DNA of 13,991 nt from Candidatus Methanomethylophilaceae archaeon (GTDB lineage: Archaea; Thermoplasmatota; Thermoplasmata; Methanomassiliicoccales; Methanomethylophilaceae), in contig JAFPVN010000295.1 in NCBI GenBank assembly GCA_017395275.1, forward strand, positions 1 to 13,991, read 5' to 3'. Position 1 is the stretch's first letter. Each line of letters begins with the position of its first letter. This document shows, in pieces, positions 8,042-13,991 of the stretch. Both the position numbers and the translations under genes were made by a program. The notes beneath the pieces are model-generated. The model did not search any database, was not told the DNA's origin, and worked only from the letters and a program-made list of their open reading frames with translations.

Positions 8042-8782
8042 ATGAAGGGGAAACTCCATGTGGTCGGGTTCGGTCCCGGTGGAAAGGGTGATATGACCCA
8101 GCGTGCGATAGATGCGATGCAGAACGCCGATATCGTGATCGGATACACGACATACGTGAAGCTCGTCGAGCCGTTCTTCCCCGGACAGAACTTCAAGGCC
8201 ACGGGCATGATGAAGGAGGTCGACCGCTGCAGGATGGCGGTGCAGGAGGCGATGGACGGGAAGGACGTCGCCATGATCTCCAGCGGCGATTCCGGGCTGT
8301 ACGGGATGGCAGGCATCATCTATCAGATCGCGGAGGACATGGGCGCCGACATCGAGATCGACACCATACCCGGGATAACGGCCGCATGCAGCGCGGCATC
8401 CGTACTCGGGGCCCCGCTGATGCACGACACCGCCCTCATCAGCCTCTCGGACCTGATGACTCCGATCGACCTGATAATGAAGCGCGTCGACTGCGTGGCG
8501 CAGTGCGACATGATCATCTGCCTTTACAACCCCAAGAGCAAGGGACGCACCGAGTATCTGGACCAGGTCGTGGGCATTGTGTCAAAGTACCGCGATCCGT
8601 CCACGCCCGTGGGCGTCGTCCGCAACTCCGGAAGGGTGGACGAGACCCACTGGCTGACAACGCTCGGAGAGTTGGATTCATCCAAGGTGGACATGTTCTG
8701 CATGGTAATCATAGGCAACAGTCAGACCTACGTGTCCAACGGAAGGATGATCACGCCCCGCGGATACAAGATAGGTGAGTGA
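8042..8782 (+). CDS. cbiH: CbiH, cobalt-factor III C17-methyltransferase (ring contraction)
   Basis: CbiH methylates C17 and drives contraction of the tetrapyrrole ring, forming the delta-lactone of cobalt-precorrin-4. The product has 246 residues, near the size of the short CbiH type, and lacks the extra C-terminal iron-sulfur region of some long homologs. Visible signatures are VGFGPGG (8-14), SSGDSGLYGMAG (80-91), PGITAACSAASVLGAPL (110-126), HDTALISLSDLMTP (128-141), LYNPKSKGR (161-169) and IIGNSQTY (223-230), ending in MITPRGY (236-242). The open frame reaches further upstream into cbiF, but homology starts at the ATG at 8042, with AAGGA about nine bases before it. It lies between cbiF (four-base gap) and cbiC (a base or so apart) in the rightward operon. 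Confidence 0.94.
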   Translation: MKGKLHVVGFGPGGKGDMTQRAIDAMQNADIVIGYTTYVKLVEPFFPGQNFKATGMMKEVDRCRMAVQEAMDGKDVAMISSGDSGLYGMAGIIYQIAEDMGADIEIDTIPGITAACSAASVLGAPLMHDTALISLSDLMTPIDLIMKRVDCVAQCDMIICLYNPKSKGRTEYLDQVVGIVSKYRDPSTPVGVVRNSGRVDETHWLTTLGELDSSKVDMFCMVIIGNSQTYVSNGRMITPRGYKIGE

Positions 8783-8783
8783 G

Positions 8784-9413
8784 ATGGAATACGTCAGACC
8801 CGAGGACATAGAGAAGAGGAGCATGCAGATCATCGTGTCCGAGCTCAACGGCAGGACATGGCCAGAGCCCGACTTCTCCATCGTGAGGAGATGCATCCAC
8901 ACGTCGGCGGACTTCGATTACGCCGACAACCTTGTGTTCTCCAAGGATGCTGCCAAGACCCTCTGCAGGCTGCTCAGGAACGGTGCTGATATCGTTACAG
9001 ACACCAAGATGGCGATGGCGGGGATCAACAAGACCAAGTTGGCCAGCTACGGCGGGGAGGTCCACTGCTTCATCAGCGACCCTGATGTCGCCGCGGAGGC
9101 GAAGGAGAGGGGAGAGACCCGCGCTACCGTCAGCATGGAGAGAGGTGCGGAGATCGCCAAGAGGAAACCAGTCATCTTCGCCATAGGCAACGCCCCCACG
9201 GCAGTAATCCGCATCTGCGAGATGATCGACTCCGGAGAGCTGAAGCCGGCGTTCGTGATCGGTGCTCCGGTGGGATTCGTCAACGTGGTGGATTCCAAGG
9301 AGATGCTCATGGAGCGCGACGTGCCCTACATAGTCCCCAAGGGACGCAAGGGCGGTTCCAACATCGCGGCCACCATCTGCAACGCCTGCCTGTACTACAC
9401 GGGCGAGCTCTGA
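8784..9413 (+). CDS. cbiC: CbiC, cobalt-precorrin-8 methylmutase
   Basis: CbiC moves the methyl group from C11 to C12 of cobalt-precorrin-8, making cobyrinic acid, the substrate of CbiA. From the ATG at 8784 it has 209 residues, the usual size. The catalytic histidine region is RRCIHTSADFDYADNL (35-50, His39), and the C-terminal substrate loop has GAPVGFVNVVDSKE followed by PKGRKGGSNIAATICNA. An in-frame GTG at 8775 would add three residues; it overlaps the cbiH stop region, and its bases form the GGTGA ribosome site (8774-8778) that serves the ATG, so the ATG is preferred. It is the last gene of the rightward arm. Twenty-seven bases later the convergent Sel1-repeat gene ends. Confidence 0.94.
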   Translation: MEYVRPEDIEKRSMQIIVSELNGRTWPEPDFSIVRRCIHTSADFDYADNLVFSKDAAKTLCRLLRNGADIVTDTKMAMAGINKTKLASYGGEVHCFISDPDVAAEAKERGETRATVSMERGAEIAKRKPVIFAIGNAPTAVIRICEMIDSGELKPAFVIGAPVGFVNVVDSKEMLMERDVPYIVPKGRKGGSNIAATICNACLYYTGEL

Positions 9414-9422
9414 AAGCAATTA

Positions 9423-9438
9423 CCCGCCGGAAGGCGGG
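9423..9438. terminator. Hairpin between convergent genes, possible terminator
   Basis: CCCGCC-GGAA-GGCGGG forms a perfect six-base-pair GC stem with a GNRA-type four-base loop. It fills most of the 27 bases between the cbiC stop and the Sel1-gene stop, so it could end or protect the 3' ends of both transcripts. No clear T-run follows on either strand, so it is not a typical intrinsic terminator. Confidence 0.4.
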
Positions 9439-9440
9439 GA

Positions 9441-9689
9441 TCAATCCTTCTTCTTCCTTCTCGGAGTAGTGTCGGGAACGGGTTCTCCGAGCTTCTCGAG
9501 ACGCTCCTTCGCATCGTTGTTCCATTTCGATGCAGCCTTGGTGTAGAGGGCGACCGCTCTCTCCCTGTCCTCGTCTATGATCAGGTCGCCGAGGATCACC
9601 ATGGCCTTGGAATCGGTGGCCGAAGCGTCCTCCAGAAGATATCTGGCACATTCACCGTCCTTGGGTATGTCGGTGCCTTCGAGCTTCAT
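9441..9689 (-). CDS. Sel1-repeat protein, C-terminal fragment (downstream of apparent frameshift)
   Basis: This 82-residue frame contains one recognisable Sel1-like repeat (ATDSKAMVILGDLIIDEDRE region, then RAVALYTKAASKWNNDAKERL) and a lysine-rich end (RRKKKD). Its ATG overlaps the stop of the upstream Sel1 frame by one base (TAATG), which could mean translational coupling. However, the same frame read upstream of that ATG still gives repeat-like residues (LAEAKRLLAI), exactly what should follow WFWRS in the other frame. I therefore think it is the 3' part of one gene split by a frameshift rather than a separate gene. No signal peptide or membrane segment is seen. Confidence 0.6.
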   Translation of the reverse strand: MKLEGTDIPKDGECARYLLEDASATDSKAMVILGDLIIDEDRERAVALYTKAASKWNNDAKERLEKLGEPVPDTTPRRKKKD

Positions 9690-10270
9690 TATCGCCAGCA
9701 GTCTCTTGGCCTCGGCGAGCCGGATCTCCAGAACCAGTCCTCCGCAGCCTTCGGGTCCTTGGCGATCCCTTTGCCGTCGCGGAGCATGCGGGCGTAGTTG
9801 GTCATACCGCGGGAGTATCCGCCCTCGGCGGACTTACCGTACCATTCCGCCGCCTTGGTCATGTCCTGCGGCACCCCGTGCCCGTATTCGTACAGGACGC
9901 CGATGTTGCACATGGCCTTGGCGTTGCCCATCTCCGATGCCTTGATGTACAGCTCCGCGGCCCTCTCCTTGTCCTTCTCCACGCCTATGCCGACGGCATA
10001 GCAGTACCCGAGGTTCCTGGTGCCGGAATTGTTCCCCTTCTCATCTGCGAGACGGAACAGTCCGACGGCCTCCTGCCTCTCGTCCTCTGTACCGTCTACC
10101 AGCATCATGCCGAGGTGCACCGTCGCATCCGTGCATCCCAGGTCCGATGCCTTACGATAAAGTGCGATCGCATCGTCCCTCCTTCCCGCGGATTCGGCGT
10201 CGGCGGCATCCGACAGGACGGCGGATACCCCGGGATCGTCGGAGCTTACGGAGTCGAAATCATCCATCAT
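9689..10270 (-). CDS. Sel1/tetratricopeptide-like repeat protein, N-terminal portion (probably frameshifted)
   Basis: Sel1 repeats are helix pairs that act as protein-binding scaffolds; the partner here is unknown. From the ATG at 10268-10270 the frame gives 193 residues. An acidic N-terminus (MMDDFDS) is followed by about four repeats, including RRDDAIALYRKASDLGC, GTRNLGYCYAVGIGVEKD, AMCNIGVLYEYGHGVPQD and GMTNYARMLRDGKGIAKD. After DPKAAEDWFWRS the frame runs into an unrelated SPRPRDCWR and stops, while the next frame continues the repeat pattern. One base lost near 9718-9725 would explain this. An alternative TTG start at 10291 would add seven residues, but it lies within the inverted repeat. 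No signal peptide is seen, so the protein is probably cytosolic. Confidence 0.7.
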   Translation of the reverse strand: MMDDFDSVSSDDPGVSAVLSDAADAESAGRRDDAIALYRKASDLGCTDATVHLGMMLVDGTEDERQEAVGLFRLADEKGNNSGTRNLGYCYAVGIGVEKDKERAAELYIKASEMGNAKAMCNIGVLYEYGHGVPQDMTKAAEWYGKSAEGGYSRGMTNYARMLRDGKGIAKDPKAAEDWFWRSGSPRPRDCWR

Positions 10271-10277
10271 GGTATAG

Positions 10278-10306
10278 GATGTATCGTCCAATACATCTAT
10301 AATACA
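10278..10306 (-). promoter_or_regulatory. TATA-like box with adjoining perfect inverted repeat upstream of the Sel1 gene
   Basis: On the minus strand an AT-rich box, GTATTATAG (about 10298-10306), lies about 30 bases before the ATG at 10270, the archaeal spacing for a transcript starting near the start codon. Directly after it comes GATGTAT-six bases-ATACATC (10278-10284 and 10291-10297), a perfect seven-base inverted repeat. A protein bound there would cover the region where RNA polymerase initiates, so it could be an operator. Alternatively the repeat could fold in RNA. The function is not shown by the sequence. Confidence 0.4.
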
Positions 10307-10312
10307 AGCGGT

Positions 10313-11881
10313 TCAGGTGTCCGGAGGGTCCTTCTCCACCGGTATGGCGCGGATCTCGTACTGGGGATAGGGGATGTCGATGCCCTCCTCCTTGAACCTC
10401 TTGAAAATCTGCTCCCTGATCCTGGCGCTGATGACCCCGTAGTCCTCGTGGTCCACGACGGTGTAGGCCAGCCTGAGGGAGATCTCGTTGTTGTTCACCG
10501 TGCTGAAGCGCACGTCGGGCTTGGAGAAGGAACCGTCGGCCACCACGCCGACGTCGCCGTACGCGACCTCGACCATGATCTCCCTGGCCCTGTTGATGTC
10601 GGCGTTGTGGTCGATGCCGTAGTAATCGTACACCTTGTAGTAGACGTTGTCCTTGGTGATGTTCACGACCTTGGCGTCGGCGATCGAGCTGTTGGGGATG
10701 TAGAATATCTCCTCGTTGGACCAGTTCTTGCACCTGGTGGTCATGATGCCTATGTCCTTCACGATGAGGGTGGTGGGGTCCGCGCCCACCTTGATCTTGT
10801 CGCCCGTGCGGATGATGCGGTTGATCATGATCTGGATACCGCTGAGGAACTGGGTGATGACGGTCTTGGCTCCGAAGGATATACCCGTGACCGCCAGTCC
10901 CAAAGCCAGAGCGATGGATGCGGGGTCGATGCCCGATATGACCATGATGACTATGAGGGTGCCCATGATGATGAACAGCCTTCCGATGAGGAGGCAGAGG
11001 GGCTTGAGCGAGGATTCCTCGCCGTCCTCGGTGAACTTGTACGCTATGACGTTGGCCACGGTGGTAAAGATGTGCCAGATGGTCATAGCGATGAACAACA
11101 CGGTGATTATGTCGGTGACGTCGCTGAAGGTACCGATGACGTTGTCGTCGACTCCCAGGACCACCATGGTGTTCTCCAGTCCGTACATCATCACGATACC
11201 GAAGATGTACTTCCAGGTCTTCCTGAAGGAGCTCGTGTCGATGAGCTTCTTCTTGGCGCTCATCCCGGATACCGCATCCACTGCGTAGTTGCAGAGGATC
11301 CTGGTGAGCGAGGAGATGACGGCGGAGATCAGGATCCAGATGACCAGCGTGATCAGAGCGGAAGCGAGGGGGCTGCTGTAGGGGTCCGGCAGGGGGTTGG
11401 AGACGTATCCCATGATCTTACCCATCCCGTCGCCGTCGGCGTATGCGGAATGGATCTTCGCAGGGACGGTCTGCTGGGCGGTGAGGGACGTGCCGGTGGC
11501 CATGTCGACGGTGGTCATCGTGAACGTGAGGCTGCCGTCGTAGCTGCTCGCGTACTTGGAGGTCTTCAGGGTGACGGTGATGTCGATCCTGTCGCTGAAG
11601 TTGGACGAGTCCTTGGGCTTGAGCTCGAAGTCCGTCTTCGACATGGAGATGGACACGTCCTCTATGTCGGAGTGCGTGACGCGCACGTGCACGGCGTCCG
11701 CGCCGTTGTTGTAGATGCTTATGCTGATGTTCCCGGTCTGGTTGGACTTCATCTCGATGCCGCCGCTGACGAACCAGGTGATGTCGCCGGACGTGTCGGC
11801 ATCGGACGTGTCGGAGAAGGGGACGAAAGCTACCAGGAGTAACAGTGCCAGTATCGCCATCGCTGCCCCAGTCGACCTCAT
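10313..11881 (-). CDS. MscS-family mechanosensitive ion channel with outside beta-rich domain (second of tandem pair)
   Basis: MscS-type channels open under membrane tension and release solutes. From the ATG at 11879-11881 the protein has 522 residues. A signal peptide (Arg2, then a hydrophobic run to about 22) precedes a predicted beta-rich domain outside the membrane (about 30-150) with sequons NQT (47) and NFS (94). Helices lie near 170-192, 224-243, 255-280 and 298-317. The pore helix region is SIALALGLAVTGISFGAKT (322-340), then GDKIKVG (360-366), the beta domain ending in YIPNSS (394-399), and an alpha/beta C-terminal domain. GGAGTGAT lies eight bases (from GGAG) before this ATG; ATG 11887 and GTG 11890 in the same frame are too close to it. 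The upstream paralog's TGA (11887-11889) lies just before it, so the pair is probably co-translated. Confidence 0.9.
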   Translation of the reverse strand: MRSTGAAMAILALLLLVAFVPFSDTSDADTSGDITWFVSGGIEMKSNQTGNISISIYNNGADAVHVRVTHSDIEDVSISMSKTDFELKPKDSSNFSDRIDITVTLKTSKYASSYDGSLTFTMTTVDMATGTSLTAQQTVPAKIHSAYADGDGMGKIMGYVSNPLPDPYSSPLASALITLVIWILISAVISSLTRILCNYAVDAVSGMSAKKKLIDTSSFRKTWKYIFGIVMMYGLENTMVVLGVDDNVIGTFSDVTDIITVLFIAMTIWHIFTTVANVIAYKFTEDGEESSLKPLCLLIGRLFIIMGTLIVIMVISGIDPASIALALGLAVTGISFGAKTVITQFLSGIQIMINRIIRTGDKIKVGADPTTLIVKDIGIMTTRCKNWSNEEIFYIPNSSIADAKVVNITKDNVYYKVYDYYGIDHNADINRAREIMVEVAYGDVGVVADGSFSKPDVRFSTVNNNEISLRLAYTVVDHEDYGVISARIREQIFKRFKEEGIDIPYPQYEIRAIPVEKDPPDT

Positions 11882-11886
11882 ATCCA

Positions 11887-13428
11887 TCACTCCATGTGCA
11901 CGTCCACGATGTTGTGGGGGACCTTGATGCCCTCCACCCTGAACTTCTTGTAGATGGCCTCCTTGATCTGGCAGGATACGGCGTGGTAGACCTCGTGGTC
12001 GTACACTATGTAAGATATCCTGATGCGCAGGGCGGAGTCCTCCATGGACGACAGCCTGAAGTCGGGCTTGGGCTTGCTGCCGTCGTTGACGACCTTCGGG
12101 TGGGATTGGATGATGCCCATGATGATCTCCCTGGCCTTGTCTATGTCGGCGTCGTAGTCGATGTCGATGTAATCCACGACCTTGTAGGTCTTGTCGTTCT
12201 TGGTGATGTTGATGATGTTGGATCCCATCACGGTGCTGTTGGGGATGTGCTGGACCTCCTCGTTCAGCCAGACCTTGAACTCGGTCTCCATGACCCCTAT
12301 CTTCCTCACTATGAGCACTTCCGTGCTGGTACCGAGCCTAACCTTGTCGCCGATGCGGAACGGCCTCGTCACGAGGAGGACCAGACCGCAGAAGAACTGG
12401 TTGAGGGTGCTCTGAGCGCCCAAGGAGAGCGCCAGCGTCACGAGTCCGGCGCTGGTGACTATGGCGCCGAGGTCCAGTCCGTAGACGGAGAGGATGTACG
12501 ACAGCGTCATCACGACGATGATTATCTTACCGATCATCTTCACCAGCGGATACAGCGAATCGTCGATCCTGTTGTCCCTGTCGCGTCTCACTATGAGGTC
12601 GTATGCGAGGACCTTGTACAGCTTCCATATGATGTACGCGATGTTGGCCGCCATGAGGACCGCTATCACGTCGGTGACCGTGGCGATGACGCGCTCGTCT
12701 ATGCCGGAGACCCTGAACGCCATCGGGACGCCGAACATCATCGTGAGGATCAGGACGAACAGGCCCGCTCCCTTCGCATCCTTCCTGAGCTCGTCGTTCT
12801 GGTCCTTCACGGCCAGCCGGGTGAGTATCCTCGTGACGATTATGTCCAATGCTATGGCGATGACCAGCCAGATCCCCAGCGTCACCAGGGCGCTGAGGAT
12901 CGCGTCGTCGAAGGGGGACGGTGCTATCCCCATTATCTTGTTGTAGTACCCTTCGGAGGAGTAGTTCGTGGATATCTTCACGGGGAACTCGATCGAACCC
13001 TCTGCGGCGGTCTCCGACCCGGATTCGGTGTCGAACACCCTCACGTTAACCGTCACCGTGTAATCTCCGGAGACGGCGGTGCTGTTCGCATGGATCTCGA
13101 CGTCCACGGTCTGGGATTTGCCCGCATCCATCCATTTGGTGTATTGGGACACAGATGTCCCTACGCGGCTGGACGGGTTGATGGAACTGGTGATCTCCAC
13201 CTGATAGGTGGTGGCGTTGTTGTTGGAGACCGCGATCGTTATGCTCGTGCTGTCGCCGGCGAAGAGGTCGGCGCTGTCCTTGAAGGAGTGCAGCTTCACG
13301 TTGCCGACGTCCGTCGTCTTGTCGGCGTCCGAGCCGTCGGCGGCGAATACGGCCGTGAGGCACAGCGTCAGGACGAGACAGGTGAGAACGACGGAACGCA
13401 GTTTACAATCCATGTACGGTCGGAACAT
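11887..13428 (-). CDS. MscS-family mechanosensitive ion channel with outside beta-rich domain (first of tandem pair)
   Basis: The 513-residue protein is related to the next gene over its whole length. Numbered from the ATG at 13428, a signal peptide (Lys9, Arg11, hydrophobic to about 30) leads to a beta-rich outside domain (about 42-155) resembling NEW3/CARDB-type sandwiches, with sequons NAT (71), NST (115) and NYS (155). Membrane helices lie near 176-198, 221-238, 249-271 and 298-316. The MscS pore region is IVTSAGLVTLALSLGAQST (323-341), followed by TRPFRIGDKV (354-363), the beta domain ending HIPNST (394-399), and the alpha/beta tail (430-513). The ATG at 13413 (508 residues, MDCKLRS) is an equally good start: it gives a cleaner signal peptide and lies about 28 bases after the AT-rich box, fitting a leaderless mRNA. 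The outside domain may sense or bind surface-layer material, which is speculative. Confidence 0.9.
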   Translation of the reverse strand: MFRPYMDCKLRSVVLTCLVLTLCLTAVFAADGSDADKTTDVGNVKLHSFKDSADLFAGDSTSITIAVSNNNATTYQVEITSSINPSSRVGTSVSQYTKWMDAGKSQTVDVEIHANSTAVSGDYTVTVNVRVFDTESGSETAAEGSIEFPVKISTNYSSEGYYNKIMGIAPSPFDDAILSALVTLGIWLVIAIALDIIVTRILTRLAVKDQNDELRKDAKGAGLFVLILTMMFGVPMAFRVSGIDERVIATVTDVIAVLMAANIAYIIWKLYKVLAYDLIVRRDRDNRIDDSLYPLVKMIGKIIIVVMTLSYILSVYGLDLGAIVTSAGLVTLALSLGAQSTLNQFFCGLVLLVTRPFRIGDKVRLGTSTEVLIVRKIGVMETEFKVWLNEEVQHIPNSTVMGSNIINITKNDKTYKVVDYIDIDYDADIDKAREIIMGIIQSHPKVVNDGSKPKPDFRLSSMEDSALRIRISYIVYDHEVYHAVSCQIKEAIYKKFRVEGIKVPHNIVDVHME

Positions 13429-13433
13429 TCATT

Positions 13434-13448
13434 CATAAAATAAAAAAA
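13434..13448 (-). promoter_or_regulatory. AT-rich box, probable promoter of the mscS pair
   Basis: The minus strand reads TTTTTTTATTTTATG just before the first mscS gene. It is the strongest AT-rich, TATA-like stretch in the area and lies about 28 bases before the ATG at 13413. No Shine-Dalgarno site precedes either candidate ATG, which fits leaderless transcription. The same T-run directly follows a GC-rich stem, so it may also end transcripts arriving from upstream. Confidence 0.45.
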
Positions 13449-13476
13449 CGTGCCCGCCCGCGCCCGTGCCCGCACG
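13449..13476 (-). repeat. G-quadruplex motif with overlapping GC-rich hairpin
   Basis: On the minus strand, bases 13471 to 13453 read GGG-CAC-GGG-CGC-GGG-C-GGG, a canonical four-run G-quadruplex pattern with loops of 3, 3 and 1. The flanks CGTGC (13472-13476) and GCACG (13449-13453) are complementary and could instead form a hairpin followed by seven T residues, which is terminator-like. A TATA-like TATTATAAC lies just upstream (about 13476-13484). The structure sits between the phosphorylase terminator and the mscS promoter box. Confidence 0.55.
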
Positions 13477-13488
13477 TTATAATAGAGG

Positions 13489-13507
13489 AAAAAGGGCCAT
13501 GAGGCCC
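13489..13507 (-). terminator. Intrinsic-type terminator of the phosphorylase gene
   Basis: Seven bases after the phosphorylase stop codon, the minus strand reads GGGCC-TCAT-GGCCC followed by five T residues. A five-pair GC stem with a four-base loop and T-run is the standard intrinsic terminator form, and T-runs alone terminate archaeal RNA polymerase. It would separate this gene from the mscS pair. Confidence 0.6.
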
Positions 13508-13514
13508 GTTGGTT

Positions 13515-13991
13515 TCATTTCTTCTCTACGGCGCCCGAGTCGATGGCGGCGTCGAGGCACTTGCAGGGGGACGGCAGCTTCGCCAGGTCCGGCAGTCCGC
13601 GCTCGAGGATCTCGCAGATCTTGGCGAGGCATGCGGCCATGGTGTCCAGTACCATCTGGATGTCGACGACCTCCTCCTTCCATGCGTCGTAGTCGGTGAT
13701 GGTGGCGAGGCTGCAGTAGCACATGCCCATCTCCCTCGCCAGCTGGCACTCCGGAACGGCGGTCATGCCGATGATGTCGGCGAAGTTCTGGAACATCCTG
13801 CTCTCGGCCCTGGTGGAGAACCTGGGACCCTCGATGCACACGTAGGTGCCGCCCATGTGGTAAGGGATGCCCATATCCTTGGCCTTCTGCTCGAAGACCG
13901 CGTTCATGCGGGGGCAGAAGGGGTCGGCGAGGCTGGTGTGGACTGTCCTGTCGTTGAAGAAGGTGTAGTCCCTGCATTTCGTGAAATCGAC
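13515..13991 (-). CDS. S-methyl-5'-thioadenosine / S-methyl-5'-thioinosine phosphorylase (N-terminal part cut off by window edge)
   Basis: This enzyme family splits methylthioadenosine (or methylthioinosine) with phosphate into a base and methylthioribose-1-phosphate, recycling the by-product of polyamine synthesis. The 158 residues in the window are the C-terminal 60 percent or so; the frame is open to the right edge. Visible signatures, numbered from the edge, are SLADPFCP (20-27), GGTYVCIEGPRFSTRAE (47-63), the segment IIGMTAVPECQLAREMGMCY (73-92), and the base-contact loop ATITDYDAWKEE (96-107). The Asp pair in TDYD is typical of enzymes accepting 6-amino purines, whereas a characterised methanogen relative (MJ0060) prefers methylthioinosine, so the substrate is left open. 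A C-terminal CKC (143-145) recalls the CXC motif of thermostable archaeal enzymes. An internal Met at 13907 is not the start, because homology continues upstream. A terminator follows. Confidence 0.93.
   Translation of the reverse strand, partial: VDFTKCRDYTFFNDRTVHTSLADPFCPRMNAVFEQKAKDMGIPYHMGGTYVCIEGPRFSTRAESRMFQNFADIIGMTAVPECQLAREMGMCYCSLATITDYDAWKEEVVDIQMVLDTMAACLAKICEILERGLPDLAKLPSPCKCLDAAIDSGAVEKK

Noticed and set aside
9441..9689. An independent small gene translated by coupling
   Set aside because: Not fully excluded, but repeat-like residues continue upstream of its ATG in the same frame, which favours a frameshifted single gene.
9878..11842. Long rightward open frame of 654 codons opposite the second mscS gene
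   Set aside because: It is antisense to a clearly homologous channel gene, is unusually rich in Asp, Gly, Val and His with no recognisable domain, and is explained by the GC-rich third positions of the real gene.
11845..13443. Long rightward open frame of 532 codons opposite the first mscS gene
   Set aside because: Same reasons: antisense to a full-length MscS protein, low-complexity composition, no homology recognised.
13905..13907. Start codon of the phosphorylase gene
   Set aside because: Family sequence (SLADPFCP and preceding residues) continues upstream to the window edge, so this is an internal methionine.

Overview
This window looks like a GC-rich archaeal chromosome segment. The pointers are TATA-like boxes about 25-30 bases before several starts that lack a Shine-Dalgarno site, GGTGA/GGAGTGAT-type ribosome sites at others, heavy use of AGG and ATA codons, and an anaerobic (early cobalt insertion) corrin pathway beside a [NiFe]-hydrogenase maturation gene. 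Thirteen stop codons are visible: eleven TGA, two TAA, no TAG. Together these suggest a methanogen, most likely Methanomassiliicoccales (Thermoplasmatota). That placement is inference, because no marker gene is present.

Region 1 (about 1-9413) is a divergent cobalamin (B12) locus. Leftward from a 246-base central region run cbiD, cbiG, a three-domain cbiJ-cbiE-cbiT fusion, cbiA, and then the 5' part of hypF, which leaves the window at base 1. Rightward run cbiL, cbiF, cbiH and cbiC. The genes overlap by ATGA or are separated by at most 23 bases, so each arm looks like one operon. The set covers every corrin-ring step from cobalt-factor II to cobyrinic acid a,c-diamide: C20 methylation (L), C17 methylation and ring contraction (H), C11 methylation (F), lactone opening (G), C1 methylation (D), reduction (J), C5/C15 methylation and decarboxylation (E/T), methyl migration (C) and a,c-amidation (A). 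The cobalt chelatase, the early uroporphyrinogen steps and the later lower-ligand steps are not here.

Region 2 (9441-10312) is a Sel1-repeat protein read leftward. It is split into two frames that look like one gene broken by a one-base frameshift. A perfect inverted repeat lies between its TATA-like box and its start.

Region 3 (10313-13428) is a leftward tandem of two related MscS-family channels. Each has a signal peptide, an outside beta-rich domain, several membrane helices and a cytoplasmic MscS core. Their stop and start regions are interleaved, so they are probably co-translated.

Region 4 (13444-13991) holds an intergenic stretch with an intrinsic-type terminator and a G-quadruplex motif, followed by the C-terminal half of a leftward methylthioadenosine/methylthioinosine phosphorylase gene that enters from the right edge. 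No tRNA, rRNA, CRISPR array, insertion sequence or phage gene was seen, and no gap between genes exceeds 300 bases.
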